Shown here piece by piece: positions 1-11,015 of a DNA stretch of 64,000 nucleotides. Each line of letters begins with the position of its first letter. Positions within the stretch are counted from its first letter, which is position 1. A program made the position numbers and the translations under genes. Under the pieces are notes generated by a model that worked only from the letters and a program-made list of their open reading frames with translations, was not told where the DNA came from and ran no database searches. This DNA comes from Astropecten irregularis (taxonomy: Eukaryota > Echinodermata > Asteroidea > Paxillosida > Astropectinidae): assembly GCA_963971285.1 (NCBI GenBank), contig OZ020253.1, positions 16,566,528 through 16,630,527 on the forward strand. The letters run 5' to 3'.

Positions 1-52
1 TGTATGAATTGTCACCGATGTGATGTGTTTTTTTATCGCATTTTGATTGCAG

Positions 53-157
53 TCCAGACATGGTCAGCAAGGAGGCCCTCGTGAGGGGAAAGCTCGAAGA
101 CCCCGGTCCCCTGGCTCACCAATATCGGATAGCTTGCATCTCTTTCAGGCTGATAAG
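53..157 (+). CDS. PDZ scaffold gene, internal exon (first visible)
   Basis: Acceptor ttgattgcag precedes the exon and donor AAG|gttaat ends it. It holds 35 codons in phase 0 at both ends. It encodes a basic, Pro/Ser/Gly-rich stretch (GKARRPRSPGSPISD). The rest of the gene lies upstream of the window. Confidence 0.7.
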
Positions 158-3100
158 GTTAATGTCTAATTTAATAGTATTTAATCTCTCCCTATTATGT
201 AGATCATACTTTGTGCCTACTTACGCCCAGTAGCACCCTCTCTACCACACCTACATTTAATAGACAACCCAGTCAAGCCCTGCTGGCCCCAGACCTATCC
301 CAATCCTGAACAGACTGCCGAACAGTTAATATAACCAAACAGAACTTAATACCTTATCTTCACCCACTAAACCCTTGACCCACCCAGACACTTCACCATG
401 ACCGATCCAAGCTCAACCCAAACCTAACTCAATCAACCCTATGTTTTAATAACCCATCTCATCCTCGATCCAGCCCAAATCAACAAATTCTCAAAACGCA
501 TCTCAACTAACACTTTCAGTCTTCATACCCAGTCCAAATCAGAAAGTGAGAGGAAAATGCTGGTATTTTCGGCCGCATCACGATTGTTGTAATTGTTAAA
601 AACAACTCCGTCTGCGTTTGTGGTTTGCAGGAAAAGATGGCTAAGGACAAGGCTCGGTTGAGAGGAAGCATCTCCTCGGTCAGCCGACAGGACAGCGACA
701 CCGAATCAGTGGCATCATCAACGAGGGAAAGAGTCATGGGCAGAAGAGAGATAAGGGTAAGAGGTTGAAATCTATAGTGTCACTTGGTATGCAATCCATG
801 GGGGGGGGGGCCTTTACCAGGTGCTTTGTCACCAAGAATTACACCCATCAACTAGTTGCTACATTCTTAGTCACTTTAAATATTACACTCCTTGAAACAC
901 CTCCTCACCCAAAATGACACCCATCACCCTGTATCACACACCTCGTAGCCCAGTACTTCACCCCTTGCCGCCCAGTATAACATCTTGTCAACAAGTGTTG
1001 CACCCCTCGTCACCTAGTATTACTTCCTTTGTTACCCAATACTGCACCCCTTGCCACCAAGTGTAGCATCTCTTGTTAACAAATGTTGCACCCCTCGAGT
1101 TGAAACGGCCACTTCTTGAACACCATACAGGCGTTTACCAACTGAGCTATCCAGCCCTACATTGGTGGTGTCCCCAATAGTCAATTATCTTTGTTCGTTT
1201 GGCAGTCAGAAGCCAGTCTTAAAAAGTAGAAGGTTCTGAAAAGACTACTAAAAGCTGCCATGTGACTTTAATAAGAAACTTGTTTTTCATCGTCCTCATT
1301 GTAGGCTAGGATGGACCGAGCAGCTATGAGTGATTCTGAGGCATTTATACAAAGTCCAGTCTGGAGTCACACTGAAAAGGCAGATGCATCCAAACGACCA
1401 GTGGTTCACAAATCAAATTCAAAGTCGCCCAGAAGCGGCGCAATGCGCAATGGTCGGGGCTACGAGTCTGACCAAGTGGACGCTTTCCGGACTCCCATCA
1501 GGTCTCCAAAGGTGCCGCAGATGCAAGTGGGCCGAGACCAGGTACCTCGGAGTGGCGGAGGCATTGGGTACAGCCGTGGTTACGAATCCGACGGCGCTCG
1601 TATTTCCCAAAGGCCGCTGGATGATTACGTGCACCGACGAGAAAAGAAGGACTCTGAACGGAATCGTAACTGCAACGCGGCGAGCACCAGCGTGGACGGT
1701 CGGCAGTCGTGGCGTCTGTCCAACCAGCGAAGTTCCGGCTACAGCACCGATCCCGAGCGCAGTTACATGAAGCTGGCAAACGGAAGCCGAGAATCACGAA
1801 TGGCCGACGTGAAGCAGAAACGAGAAGAGATGCTGCCCCCGCCTTACTACAGAGTTCGTCAGCTGAGGGCAGGTGCCGACTCTAAGGCCCAGCGCAACAC
1901 CCCTCGGAGACACGCCTCAAAGGGGCAGCCTCAAAATCTCAAAGACTACGGATGGATTGACGGTGACTTGCCTGAGGGTCAGAGCACAGTCAGTGAACCT
2001 CAGGGGAACCACAACCCAGAGGTGAACTCTAGATCGTATGATACGGACAAAAGAAACCAACTCATGGGTAGTGATTCCCATACGCCACACCTCTCCTCAC
2101 GTCAGAAGCCTCATATGAATCCAAGGCCAGTAAGAAGTCGGGGTGACCCCTCGGCCTATTCCGATACCGAGGTGGCATTCAGCCAGAGAAGAGTAAGACA
2201 GCAAAGCGTAGAGCCATCACACAGAGTGGTCCACGGTGGGGACCTGAAACAAAACAGGACTTCGAATCCAACAAAAGGACGAGTGTCGCCTGTCTTTGAT
2301 AAGGCTGACGACAGGAAGTCTGGGTTCCAGACAGCAAATGAGCAGACTGTTCAGGACAGGGATGGAAATAATTCCACAACATTTGACAACCGTCAGCAGA
2401 TAGATGGAGCTGTCAATCAAGGAGCAGACAAGCAAACCTCTGACACTAGACCGCAGAGTGTAAATCACGAGAACCACAACATGCACGTGGCGGACGTACA
2501 AGAGCCGATCCAAGATCACCGTCGTCATCCAGATTTTACACCAATCAATGATTCCAGAGATTTCACCAGGCATCAGCAGAATCCTGCCGACTCCCGAAGC
2601 AGTGCTCCTCTGGAGGACAGCAGCAGCAGGCAGGACCAGGCCACAGAAGATGGTAACCAGGACTATCTCAGCTCACTCGAAGAACGCCGACGTCAAACGG
2701 CAGAACTCCAGAGAAATACGAACCCCAGGGGGAGTCACAGCCTCCCGAGGGACATCAGGGAGTACCCGCAGCAACTGAATGGATCCTTCAGACCAGACGT
2801 GGCCGACTCCCAGAAATCCTCCTCTCTCCCGAGATCAGAGACCCAAGGAGCTCCAAGTGGAAAAGATGAAATGCAAAGGAACCGTGTCAATGGAATGAAT
2901 GATCGTTACTCAAATATCAGAGTGAGTGCCCATTTTTTCTTCTATCATTTTTTTGTAAGAACTCATTTGACATTGTCTTCAAAGCTACCTTCTTTTAGTA
3001 CTTCCACCATGCATAGCTTCAAGTCTTACTTAAGCCCTGATGAATTCCACAACTTCAATACTGGTCGGGCTCAGCCACTGAAAAGCATGGGCATGCCTAA

Positions 3101-6100
3101 GTCTTCAGGCCTCAAATCTTTCATTTGTTAGCCCTGAACTTAATTGCAATGGAGTTGTTAGAAATCAATACTGTCCATGATCAGTGTGGACTCAATCTGT
3201 CAATCTGCCAACTATAATCCAGGGTACAACAGAGGCTAGAAATGTTATTGTTCTAGGCTAGGGATTATAAAAGCCCAAGACCCCATGCAAAGCCCAGACC
3301 TGGCCTGGTTTTCAGTGGCTGAGCCCAACAAATATTATTTAAAAGGTTTCTCTTTCTAAATATTGGCTTATTTCCTTCATCTGAAACAGAGGACTGATAG
3401 AAGGCGACTTCACGGTGGAGCTCCGGACTACACAGCGTCCGAACCTGAACTCAGACGCCCCATCCAGCCGCATCCAGGGAGAAGGGAAGATGTCAACAAG
3501 CGAGACACATACGGAACTCCGGTGGATTCCAGGACAGGAGATCGGAGACGATCGCAGAGTCCCATCTCACACAGTGACCATCGGCGTGGCTCCAGGGAAC
3601 TAGGAGGCTTTCCAAGTGGCCTGTCCTCTTCCACTCCCAGTGTGGACGGCGGCTCGAGACCGCAGAGTCCAGTGGAACCCAGACCCCGTAGTCCCAGCGA
3701 CAACGTCATCCCTCGATATCGAAACAGGCCGGGGTCCCCCAAGGATCAGGATCCCCCTCAAATCAATCAGTATTCAAACAACGATTCCTACCACCCTGTC
3801 AACCGACACAGAGATTCAAAGGACAACAACTTCAGCAGGCCTTACAAGCCCCCTCTAAGACCAAACGATGGACATTATGATGGAGAGTATTACCAGGAGA
3901 AGGCAAATTATAGTCGGAGAGGGTCAGATTCTTCAAACCTGCACCAAGTTCATAATCAGCAGCATCCGAAGACCAACCATTCAAGACCTTACCAGCCTCC
4001 GTACCGTGCCGGACCCAGAGACAGCCTACCGGAGTCCCTGCCCACACCGATAGTGGCCGACCCTCAGGATCAGGTCAAAGTAGGGAACATCATCCCGGGC
4101 CTAGACCATCAGCGATTCTTGCAGTCCCAGGGACCGCTGGGTCAGTCCTCCAGGATTCCATGCCCGGATCTTTGGCCGCAGGATTCCTCGGGATACGCCA
4201 GCGATCCCAACGACCAAGGCTGGAAGAGAGGTATGAAGGCAGACTTTCACATCCTTGGCTTTATGTCCAATCTATGTATCTGATCTTAATGGGAAGAATT
4301 TATTATCAAAAAGGTTTTCTTTGAGTGTTAAAGGTAGTATCATACTTTGGTAGCATACTGAAACCTATAACCTACAAGGTATAAAGATGGTGATGTTACC
4401 GTTAAAATATGTCTGCCTGATATACTGTATTTATCAAGAAAAGAGTAAAACCAGTGACCAAAATTATTTTTGATCTTTTAAAGATAAAAAATAAATGAGG
4501 AAAGACATAAGAAATACAGTGGCCGTTTTTCAATGTTTTCTCAAAACGTGGCACCGTATGGGACTAAAATTTCTACAGATGACTATTGCTGTATCTTCCT
4601 TGATATTTTTGCCCATAAATTCTTTGACAAAAACCAAAGTATGATATTACCTTTAAGTTGTTGTTGATGAATAATTTGATGACAAGTTTTCCGATTGGTC
4701 CGTTTGGAATTGGTCAGGTTCCTGTAGCACCCCTACCTCTTCAGTCCAGGGTCCGTCTTCCCCTCCTATGTGGAGACCTGGATCGGACGTGACCCCTCCC
4801 AATCTCAGATCCAGACATCCAGTCATCGGTCGTCATGATAACCCGCCACCGGCAACTAGAAGGGTAAGAATGCACTCCTTGTCCGAACAACAAAATATGG
4901 CAGGTTTTTGTTTGTCACTGTTTTTTTTGTTTATTTAGTTCTTTAGTTGCAGAATTAAAATTCTGTTATTCAATTTATCCTCTGCTACAATGCAAGATGC
5001 TTTGCCTGTGGGGGTGTAGGGCAGGGATCAACCAAGCATCTTTGCACATGGGGTGGGGGTTAGCAATGCTAACCAGGGGGACACATCACAAGAATATGTG
5101 TAAATTTGTTCTTTTATTGAAAGGTGAACAAAGAAAAATTGACTGGAGCGAGATTGGAACCGGTGACCACTTGAATACCGTACAGGCAGATTCGAACCGG
5201 CGACCTCCTGAATACAGGACAGGCGCTCTAAGAGCACCTGTACAGTATTCAGGAGGTCGCCGGTTCGAATCACGCTCCAGTAAATTTTTCTTTGTTCACC
5301 CTTCAATGACTTAAAAAATTCAGTCAGTTTCCCTTGTGGTTATTTGATGATTTGTTCTTTTGTGCCGATTTCGGGGTTGGTTGGAGGGAGTCAGGTTGTC
5401 TCCAGGGTTGTCACCTAGGTTGCCTAGTCCCCCAGAGCTCAACCAGCTCCCCAGGCCTCCCCCACCCCACAAACATGGCAGGAATTACCAAACTTGGACT
5501 GGAGATCAGGAGAGATACCCTAGAAGTAACGTCATATTTTCATGTGTATTTTTTTTGCAGCTTCCATTGGTTATATACAAGAATCCAGGTCTGGGCTTCA
5601 GCATTACTGGTGGGAGGGATGCCCCAGGAAATCCCTTCAAACCCTTTGATTGGGTGAGTTGAATACCAAAATTTGTTTGTTTTTTGTTCTTACATAGGCT
5701 CTTTCATGAATAGCCGGCATATAATATGTGATTCTATGCACAAATTGTAGCACAAATTGTCCTAAAATGCATTTCTAGGCCCTTTTTCAAACCTCGGCTC
5801 TGGCTCCGGCTCTATTTTGTGAGTCCATTCTGAAATAGTGGGTATCAAAAAAGAGGCTTTTGGCTACGGTTTGGAAGTAGATTTCCTTGATGCCCTCCAA
5901 AATGATCCTACTCCTGTTTTACACAAAATAACCTGTGCTTGAATTTAATTGTAGTTTCAATTGGAACCATTGTAAACAAAAACCCAAAATCATCTTAAAA
6001 TGCCACTAATTTTAATGTTTCTTTCTTCTCTTTTTTCTTCTGAAATTCAGGGAATATTTGTGACCAAAATTCAACCAGGGGGACCAGCGGATGGGATTCT

Positions 6101-6227
6101 GCTTCCAGGAGACAAACTCCTGGAAGTGAACGGACGAAGCTACGATAGTATCTTACACGACGACGCAGTCAACATGCTACGTAAGAGTAATCCTGTTTCT
6201 TTAGTAGTGCAGAGGAATGACCAGTGA
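53..6227 (+). CDS. LAP-type (Erbin/densin-like) PDZ scaffold protein, 3' part of gene, spliced
   Basis: Spliced 3' portion of a gene whose 5' end lies before the window. Coding exons are 53-157, 631-756, 1305-2921, 3390-4230, 4718-4863, 5561-5653 and 6051-6227; all junctions are GT/AG and in phase, giving about 1,034 residues. The first ~940 are low-complexity, rich in Arg, Ser, Pro, Gln and Asn, and look disordered. The last ~90 residues are a PDZ domain: carboxylate-binding loop GLGFSITGG, then GNPFKPFDW, GIFVTKIQPGGPAD and LLPGDKLLEVNG, with the stop just after the last strand. A single C-terminal PDZ with a GNPF..GIFVT core is characteristic of LAP proteins (Erbin, densin-180/LRRC7), which are basolateral or synaptic scaffolds. 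The LRR half expected for that family would lie upstream of the window, so the LAP label is inference from the PDZ alone. Confidence 0.65.
631..756 (+). CDS. PDZ scaffold gene, internal exon
   Basis: Acceptor gtggtttgcag, donor AGG|gtaaga, 42 codons, phase 0 at both ends. It encodes a charged Ser-rich segment including SSVSRQDSDTESVASS, a likely phosphorylated acidic-Ser stretch. Confidence 0.75.
1105..1218 (-). repeat. tRNA-derived SINE-like copy
   Basis: On the minus strand it has the A-box-like GGGCTGGATAGCTCAGTTGG and a shared 5' flank (caatagtcaattatctttgttcg). Same family as 15001-15125, 22450-22625, 32300-32475 and 45625-45770. Lies in an intron of the PDZ gene. Confidence 0.6.
1305..2921 (+). 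CDS. PDZ scaffold gene, large disordered exon
   Basis: This 1,617-nt exon (539 codons, phase 0 both ends) has acceptor cattgtag and donor AGA|gtgagt. The encoded protein is hydrophilic and low-complexity. It contains a repeated short motif, RGYESD twice and SGYSTD once, and a less disordered patch around MLPPPYYRVRQLRAG. Opening frames on the opposite strand here are shadows of codon bias. Confidence 0.85.
3055..3340 (+). repeat. Dispersed repeat F, copy 1
   Basis: Shares actggtcgggctcagccact, gtgtggactcaatctgtcaa and ccaactataatccaggg with 8785-9270; partial copies at 16955-17030 and 21300-21350. Noncoding; in an intron of the PDZ gene. Confidence 0.7.
3390..4230 (+). CDS. PDZ scaffold gene, second disordered exon
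   Basis: Acceptor ctgaaacag, donor AGAG|gtatga. The 841-nt exon enters in phase 0 and leaves in phase 1. It encodes Pro/Arg/Ser/Asn/Gln-rich sequence with many SP sites (RRSQSPISHSD, RPQSPVEPRPRSPSD), repeated RPY(K/Q)PP motifs and a fourth GYxSD-type motif, SGYASDPND. Confidence 0.85.
4328..4656. mobile_element. TTAA-flanked palindromic MITE (family D), copy 1
   Basis: Begins TTAAAGGTAGTATCATACTT and ends with the near-inverse GTATGATATTACCTTTAA; TTAA at both ends, as for piggyBac-type insertion. Between two exons of the PDZ gene. Confidence 0.78.
4718..4863 (+). CDS. PDZ scaffold gene, exon before the PDZ domain
   Basis: Acceptor attggtcag, donor AGG|gtaaga; 146 nt, entering in phase 1 and leaving in phase 0. 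The only stop-free reading consistent with the previous exon encodes a Ser/Pro-rich linker (SSVQGPSSPPMWRPGSD). A TTAA-flanked MITE ends about 60 bases before the exon. Confidence 0.75.
5104..5353. repeat. Palindromic (head-to-head) tRNA-SINE-derived element
   Basis: The left arm (gaaaggtgaacaaagaaaaa.. from 5120) is the reverse complement of the right arm (..tttttctttgttcacccttc to 5305). Each arm carries the tRNA-like GGTTCGAATC B-box region, followed on the right by the family tail cagtttcccttgtggttatt. Confidence 0.75.
5387..5560 (+). CDS. Possible alternative 5' extension of the PDZ exon
   Basis: In the PDZ frame the sequence is open from before this segment straight into the PDZ exon. 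It reads as Pro-rich linker-like protein (LNQLPRPPPPHKHGRNYQTW) followed by a hydrophobic run (VIFSCVFFLQ) that is really the pyrimidine tract. No convincing acceptor opens it, and any intron between it and 5561 would be only 30-35 nt. Either a rare alternative acceptor (near 5387) includes it or it is intron that happens to be open. Confidence 0.25.
5561..5653 (+). CDS. PDZ scaffold gene, PDZ exon 1
   Basis: Strong acceptor (tattttttttgcag) and donor (TGG|gtgagt); 31 codons, phase 0. It encodes the first strands of the PDZ fold with the ligand-binding loop GLGFSITGG and GNPFKPFDW. Confidence 0.9.
5781..5885 (+). repeat. Family C MITE fragment
   Basis: ccctttttcaaacctcggct .. gaggcttttggctacggttt: left half only. 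Between the two PDZ exons. Confidence 0.65.
6051..6227 (+). CDS. PDZ scaffold gene, terminal PDZ exon
   Basis: Acceptor cttctgaaattcag; 58 codons plus TGA. It completes the PDZ domain: GIFVTKIQPGGPAD, LLPGDKLLEVNGRSYD, and the second helix DDAVNMLRKSNPV. In the second helix the first residue that reads the ligand is His (SILHDDAV), which favours class I Ser/Thr-x-hydrophobic C-termini. The protein ends five residues after the last strand. Confidence 0.9.
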   Translation, partial: GIFVTKIQPGGPADGILLPGDKLLEVNGRSYDSILHDDAVNMLRKSNPVSLVVQRNDQ

Positions 6228-6254
6228 ACAAATAATTCTCATTTTGTATTCAGG

Positions 6255-6497
6255 TGGCCAACTTCATTGGAGCTGCTAAGCATAAAAAATTGCTTAGCAC
6301 AAAAATGTCTTGCCCAAATAAAACACACCATCATCAAAAATTCCATTTGATATTCATGGTCAGCGAACAACAGCCAAAGAACAATCACATGTAATGCACA
6401 ACACATGGAAATTTGCTTGTTAACCCTATTTTTATCAAGACAGAAATGTCATGCTTAGCAAATTTTTTGTGCTAAGCAGCGCCGTGAAATTGGCTCC
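6255..6497. mobile_element. Palindromic MITE (family B), copy 1
   Basis: Ends gccaacttcattggagctgc and tgaaattggc with gcttagcacaaaaa subterminal repeats. Lies in the presumed 3' UTR of the PDZ gene. Confidence 0.7.
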
Positions 6498-7264
6498 AGA
6501 ATATGTGTTCTGATTCCGACTGTATTTAATAAGAAAAATGGAATATATTTTTCCACCAAAAAGCTGATATTTGTTTGTGTTTTTTTTGGTATGTGGTCAC
6601 ACTTTAAAAGCAAAATAGAAGCTATTTTTAAGTTTTCCATCAAAATTGGGTTTCTTCATTTTTTTTTTAAGAAGTAAATTGCAAAATATACCTCTTCCAA
6701 CACAAAACAAACATGCAAACAACATGTAAAATGCAAAATAGTAAAACTTTTTGATTTATTTTTTAATAGGAGACTAAAAAGAGACTGCATTTTTGTATTC
6801 CGAGAGATTTTTTCATACAGATTTTCTACATCTAGTTAATATTTGAATACATGGGGCATTGTATCAGTGTGCATACAAAACATGGAAGATGTGTTTAATT
6901 CAAAGAACAAACTGCTGAAATGTATTCAATTTCGAAATAATTTTTTTTATAAGAGAAATATGATCAATTGCTACTGGACAATATCATAGCGCTTCCTATT
7001 CAGTTGCTAAGCGCGGAGAATATGTTGCTTAGCGAACCGGTTATTGCATTCTTGCTGTTTTTGGACACACATTTTAGGATGGTGCTCAGATTAACGATTG
7101 TGGATTATTTTTAGATCATGTATTTTGTGGACTTTCTTTTGTCCTGAAGTTCACAGTGCATATGTAAGCTTTGTACATTCAAGCTCATATTTTGCATGGG
7201 TTTATATCATACAATTCCTATTATATAAGAATTTGTTTAGTAAAAGTGTGTCTTCTCATTATAT

Positions 7265-7500
7265 GGGTGTTTACAAAACAGAGGCTTGGGCTCAGGCTCT
7301 GGCTCCTTTTTCTATAATAATGGGTTTCAAAATACAGGCTTTTGGCTGCGGTTCGGAAGTAGATTTTCTGGTTTGAAAAGGAAAAACAGAGTTTCAGCTT
7401 CAATGGAAAACCACAACCTATATTTTCAGCATATGGATGACGAAACAGAGCCTGAGCCTGAGCCTGAGCCTGAGCCTAAGCTTCTGTTTCGTAAACGCCC
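7265..7500. mobile_element. GGCGTTTAC-ended MITE with hexamer arrays (family C), copy 1
   Basis: Ends GGGTGTTTACAAAACAGAGG and TTCGTAAACGCCC; inside each end is a GGCTCA/GAGCCT array, about 3 units left and 5 right. The core includes gcttttggctgcggttcgga and accacaacctatattttcag. Confidence 0.8.
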
Positions 7501-8363
7501 AATTTTTCACTCAAATTTTGGCCAGTGCACAGAAAGTCACAGTGTAATCTGAACATGTTCCAAAAATCTTTGGAAAGGACAGCGTAAATTATTAAAAGAA
7601 TGATTTCTAGAAAACAAATTGTCAGCACCTTGAAAGAGAATGGAACGTAATAAACACCTTGAAATTAATTTATTGAATTTAAAATGACGTCCTCCAGTAT
7701 TGGACAACTGCCTGGTTATAATTTAACTAGAAAATCACTCTGTGGAACAAACATTTCTGCAGGGTATTTTGATACCAAACGTTTGCACACAGAATGTCTT
7801 CCAGTAGCTGAAAAATGCCATTTTTGTCTCCAAGATTTGTACTGCTTTTTTTCCAACCATTTTTTAAACACTATTTATACAAGAATCTGAACTTCTTATT
7901 GAGTTATTGAAATAGTTGACAAAACCTTGACAGTAGAAAGTCCATTTTCTACTATTTCTATAATATTTTTGTATTCCTTTTAATACTAAAATGTGCCAAC
8001 AAAAACAAACATATTTTTATTAGTATTGATTATGATTATAAATGTTAGTTAAGGACAAAACAAGTATTCAATTAATAATTAAATGAGAAATAACAATTTA
8101 ACATTCAAAGGTGCCTTTTAGTAAATTCAGAACATCACTTTAATAAATATCTCAAATATTTGTTGAAATTTACTTGGAGGAAAGTTTGGCGATAGTACCA
8201 AAGTTTCTTAGAAATATTATTGTCCTCAGTGCAACAAGCAACCTTCTACGATGGTAAGAAATTAGCCTTAAAAATTACGACTTGTTGAGGAGAGATTAGG
8301 GAAGGACATGGTTTAGAGGTCAGAGAACAAGGACATTAGGAAGATTAGTGTGCTGAGCTTAGG

Positions 8364-8618
8364 CAGTGGTGTATCTAGGAGGGGGGCACGTGCCCCAGGC
8401 GTCACTTTTTAGGGGGCGCTAAGTGGAAAAAAGAAGACAAAGAAAGTAGCTGTATTGTTGAAGTTATTGGACATGTTGGAAAACTAATCTAATGAACAAA
8501 GAAAGAAAGATTCCAATTACAAATTGTCTGATTTTTTTTCCATCGGCATCAGACGTTGGAATTAGGGGCGCAATTTTAGAGCTTGCCCTGGGCGCCATTT
8601 TCCCAAGATACGCTGCTG
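8364..8618. mobile_element. hAT-like MITE (family E), copy 1
   Basis: Ends CAGTGGTGTATCT / AGATACGCTGCTG with 8-bp flanks agcttagg and agcatagg (one mismatch). The interior shares ggcacgtgccccaggc and gcgcaattttag with 11236-11465. Confidence 0.75.
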
Positions 8619-8784
8619 AGCATAGGCCAGGCCGACATGTAGGCATAGGTGAGCTGTAACAATGCTATAGACAGAAAATAAGATAGGGCTGTAAGCTATT
8701 GAGCTTGTGATAGATATTCAGAGATAGACAGAACTTACAGGTAGAAAGAATGAAAAGATGTACAGGTACACAATTAGGGTGAGA

Positions 8785-9270
8785 AGTTTTGAAACTGGTC
8801 GGGCCCAGCCACTGAAAAAGCCTAAGGCCTTCGGGCCTGAAATCCTTATCTTGTCAGCCTTGAACTTCACTACAACAGAGCTGCTTCAAATCAATGAAGC
8901 TCGGCTTCTGGATACTGTCCTTGATCAATGTGGACTCAATCTTTCAATCGAGCAGAAATGTAATGACTCGAATCAATGACTCAACTTGAGTCCGACTTGC
9001 GTCACATTTTTTGCCGTCTTGACTCGACTTGAGTCCTGAAGGCTAAATGACTCGACTCGAGTCGATCTTAACTCGACTGGAGTCACTTCTCTAAAATAAC
9101 TCGACTCAACTTGAGTCACAAAAAACAGTGACTCGTTACAACTCTGCGATCGAGTTAGTGCCAACTATGATCCGGGACAAAGCAGGGAGTTGTAGGTGAG
9201 CCCAAGACCCCAGTCAAAGCTCAGGCCTGGCATGGCTTTTTAAAGTGGCAGGGCCCAACCAGTATAAAGT
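8785..9270 (+). repeat. Dispersed repeat F, copy 2, with nested insert
   Basis: Same family as 3055-3340, split by the hAT-like element 8953-9146. Confidence 0.7.
8953..9146. mobile_element. hAT-like MITE nested in repeat F
   Basis: Ends CAGAAATGTAATGACTCG and its near-inverse GTGACTCGTTACAACTCTG. Near-identical 8-bp flanks caatcgag / cgatcgag mark the insertion, confirmed by the uninterrupted copy at 3055-3340. The interior is rich in ACTCGACTTGAGTC. Confidence 0.75.
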
Positions 9271-10046
9271 TCCTCTTCCTAAATTTATTTTTGTTTCATA
9301 CGCCACAGATGATGAGTCTTTCAGAGAGAATTGAAATTATAAGAGCAAACAACTCTTAGGATTATGGGTTTTCCTTTTCCTTTTTTAATGTTTAAATTAT
9401 ATAATTTATAGTTCAGTTATGTGGAGGGAATTATTTTAGGATTCAGTAAAGGGATTTACACTCTGTCTGTAAAGGTCTTAATGGTTCAATAGCGTTCCGC
9501 ACTTGTGCTAAAAATAGCACCGGATCTCAGACAAACATTGCAACCACGCTAACAATCATGACTTTTGTGTGGGTGTGCGCGTGCATTTACACTATGTGTG
9601 AGACAATGTTTGTCTGACATCCTGGGATTTTGTGACGTCATAAGTAAAAATGTTGCCTGTAGTACCAACATGTAGATGGCACATGTACATCTGATTAGGT
9701 AGGCCACAGATGCTTACAGCCAGAATGCATAGATTACCGTATATCAGTGAGGTAGTGAGATGATCAGATAAAGCCGGTATGGTCCAAATAAATGCTGTGA
9801 CCCATATAAACTAGGCTACATTAAATTCAATTCATGCAAATTCACATGACCACTCATCAAGTTGATAGTTAATGTTTACGACGATGGAAATGACTTTGTG
9901 CTTCCAACCCTATCATAGAAGAAAAACCTTTTTGGTTTTATAAACCGTTATTATGACAAGCTCTTGTCATAGCCTTAAAATATACACAGTGTTGGTCTCT
10001 AGAGGGCCAATTCATACCTAAGTGGTCTATAGACAGATCCGGCGGC

Positions 10047-10256
10047 ACAGTATACCATCCGCCATTACTGCGGTGTCCCTGTCCTTTTTTGTCTGACAAC
10101 AAAAGAATTGACGCTCCGCTGCTTTCTTTACTGCATGGTGGACGTCCCAGATTTAGGGGATGACACCCTGCAGTATAGAGTGTAGCAGAGTTTAATTTCT
10201 TTTGTTGCCACACAAAAAAGGACAGGGACACCGCAGTAATGGCAGATGGTATATCG
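10047..10256. mobile_element. Long-TIR palindromic element
   Basis: Arms of roughly 65 bp: gtataccatccgccattact, gcggtgtccctgtccttttt on the left and the inverse gacagggacaccgcagtaat, ggcagatggtatat on the right. Central ~70 bases unique. No ORF. Confidence 0.75.
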
Positions 10257-10624
10257 TGTATGGTCCCAAACTCTCAGTACAGGGTATTTTTTAGTTGCTA
10301 GGTCTTATAAATGACATCAAAATATTTTTATCACTTTAACAAGGATTTCAACCTCCAAATATGTTTTGTTTTAATAGTCGCTTCTACCTACACGTTCCTT
10401 TTTTTTTGTATGGTTGCCAGAATCCTTTCACGTTTATGGTTTCATTATGAAGCATGTTTGTTTTGTTTTGTTTTTATGGCCAAAGAAATAGAAAACTGAG
10501 TAACATTTGAATGAATATAGTTTGTGTGTTTATGGCATCAGTGGGGAATCATGTATACTGGACAATAAGCTTTTCACAAGTTAAAATTCAACAATATCCG
10601 CTACACTCAATTTTTGTATTTGTA

Positions 10625-11015
10625 CGTAAACATCAAAACTTGAATTCTCCAGACTAAAGACACTGTTGCTATATTACATGATTCAGGGAAAGCTTTAGGC
10701 TGCATCCTAATATGTTATAGAGCTAGATCTAGGTCTTCATTCCATTGGAAATATGCTTGAGACACCAAGACAATAGACCTAGCTGTAGCTCTGGAAGCCC
10801 GTTTCAGACACGGCCTCAGTTACATAACAGACGTCTTGCACCAATGCACTGTTTATAATGGATAAGAATGGCACAAAGGAACCAGTTCATTCTAGAGATG
10901 GGTATCCCTATGCCAAAACCGGCCCCAAATGACGTGCCATAGCAACAGTCTTTAGTCTGGGAAATTCAAACTGGTGTGTTTATGTGCAATGAAAGAAGAA
11001 TTGGCTATTATGGGA
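10625..11015. repeat. Dispersed repeat H, copy 1
   Basis: aaacttgaattctccagact and, in inverse, agtctgggaaattcaaactg frame ataatggataagaatggcac; shared with 58020-58290. Confidence 0.65.

Noticed and set aside
1419-1797. Minus-strand open frames opposite the large PDZ-scaffold exon
   Set aside because: They mirror a 539-codon coding exon with good splice sites on the plus strand and have no domain content.
5200-5280. Candidate tRNA gene (GGTTCGAATC B box)
   Set aside because: No full cloverleaf can be drawn, and the same sequence recurs with shared non-tRNA flanks in many places, so it is SINE-derived.
5526-5560. A 35-nt intron between a 5406-5525 exon and the PDZ exon
   Set aside because: Although phase and GT/AG fit, 35 nt is too short for a metazoan intron; direct splicing from 4863 to 5561 is preferred.
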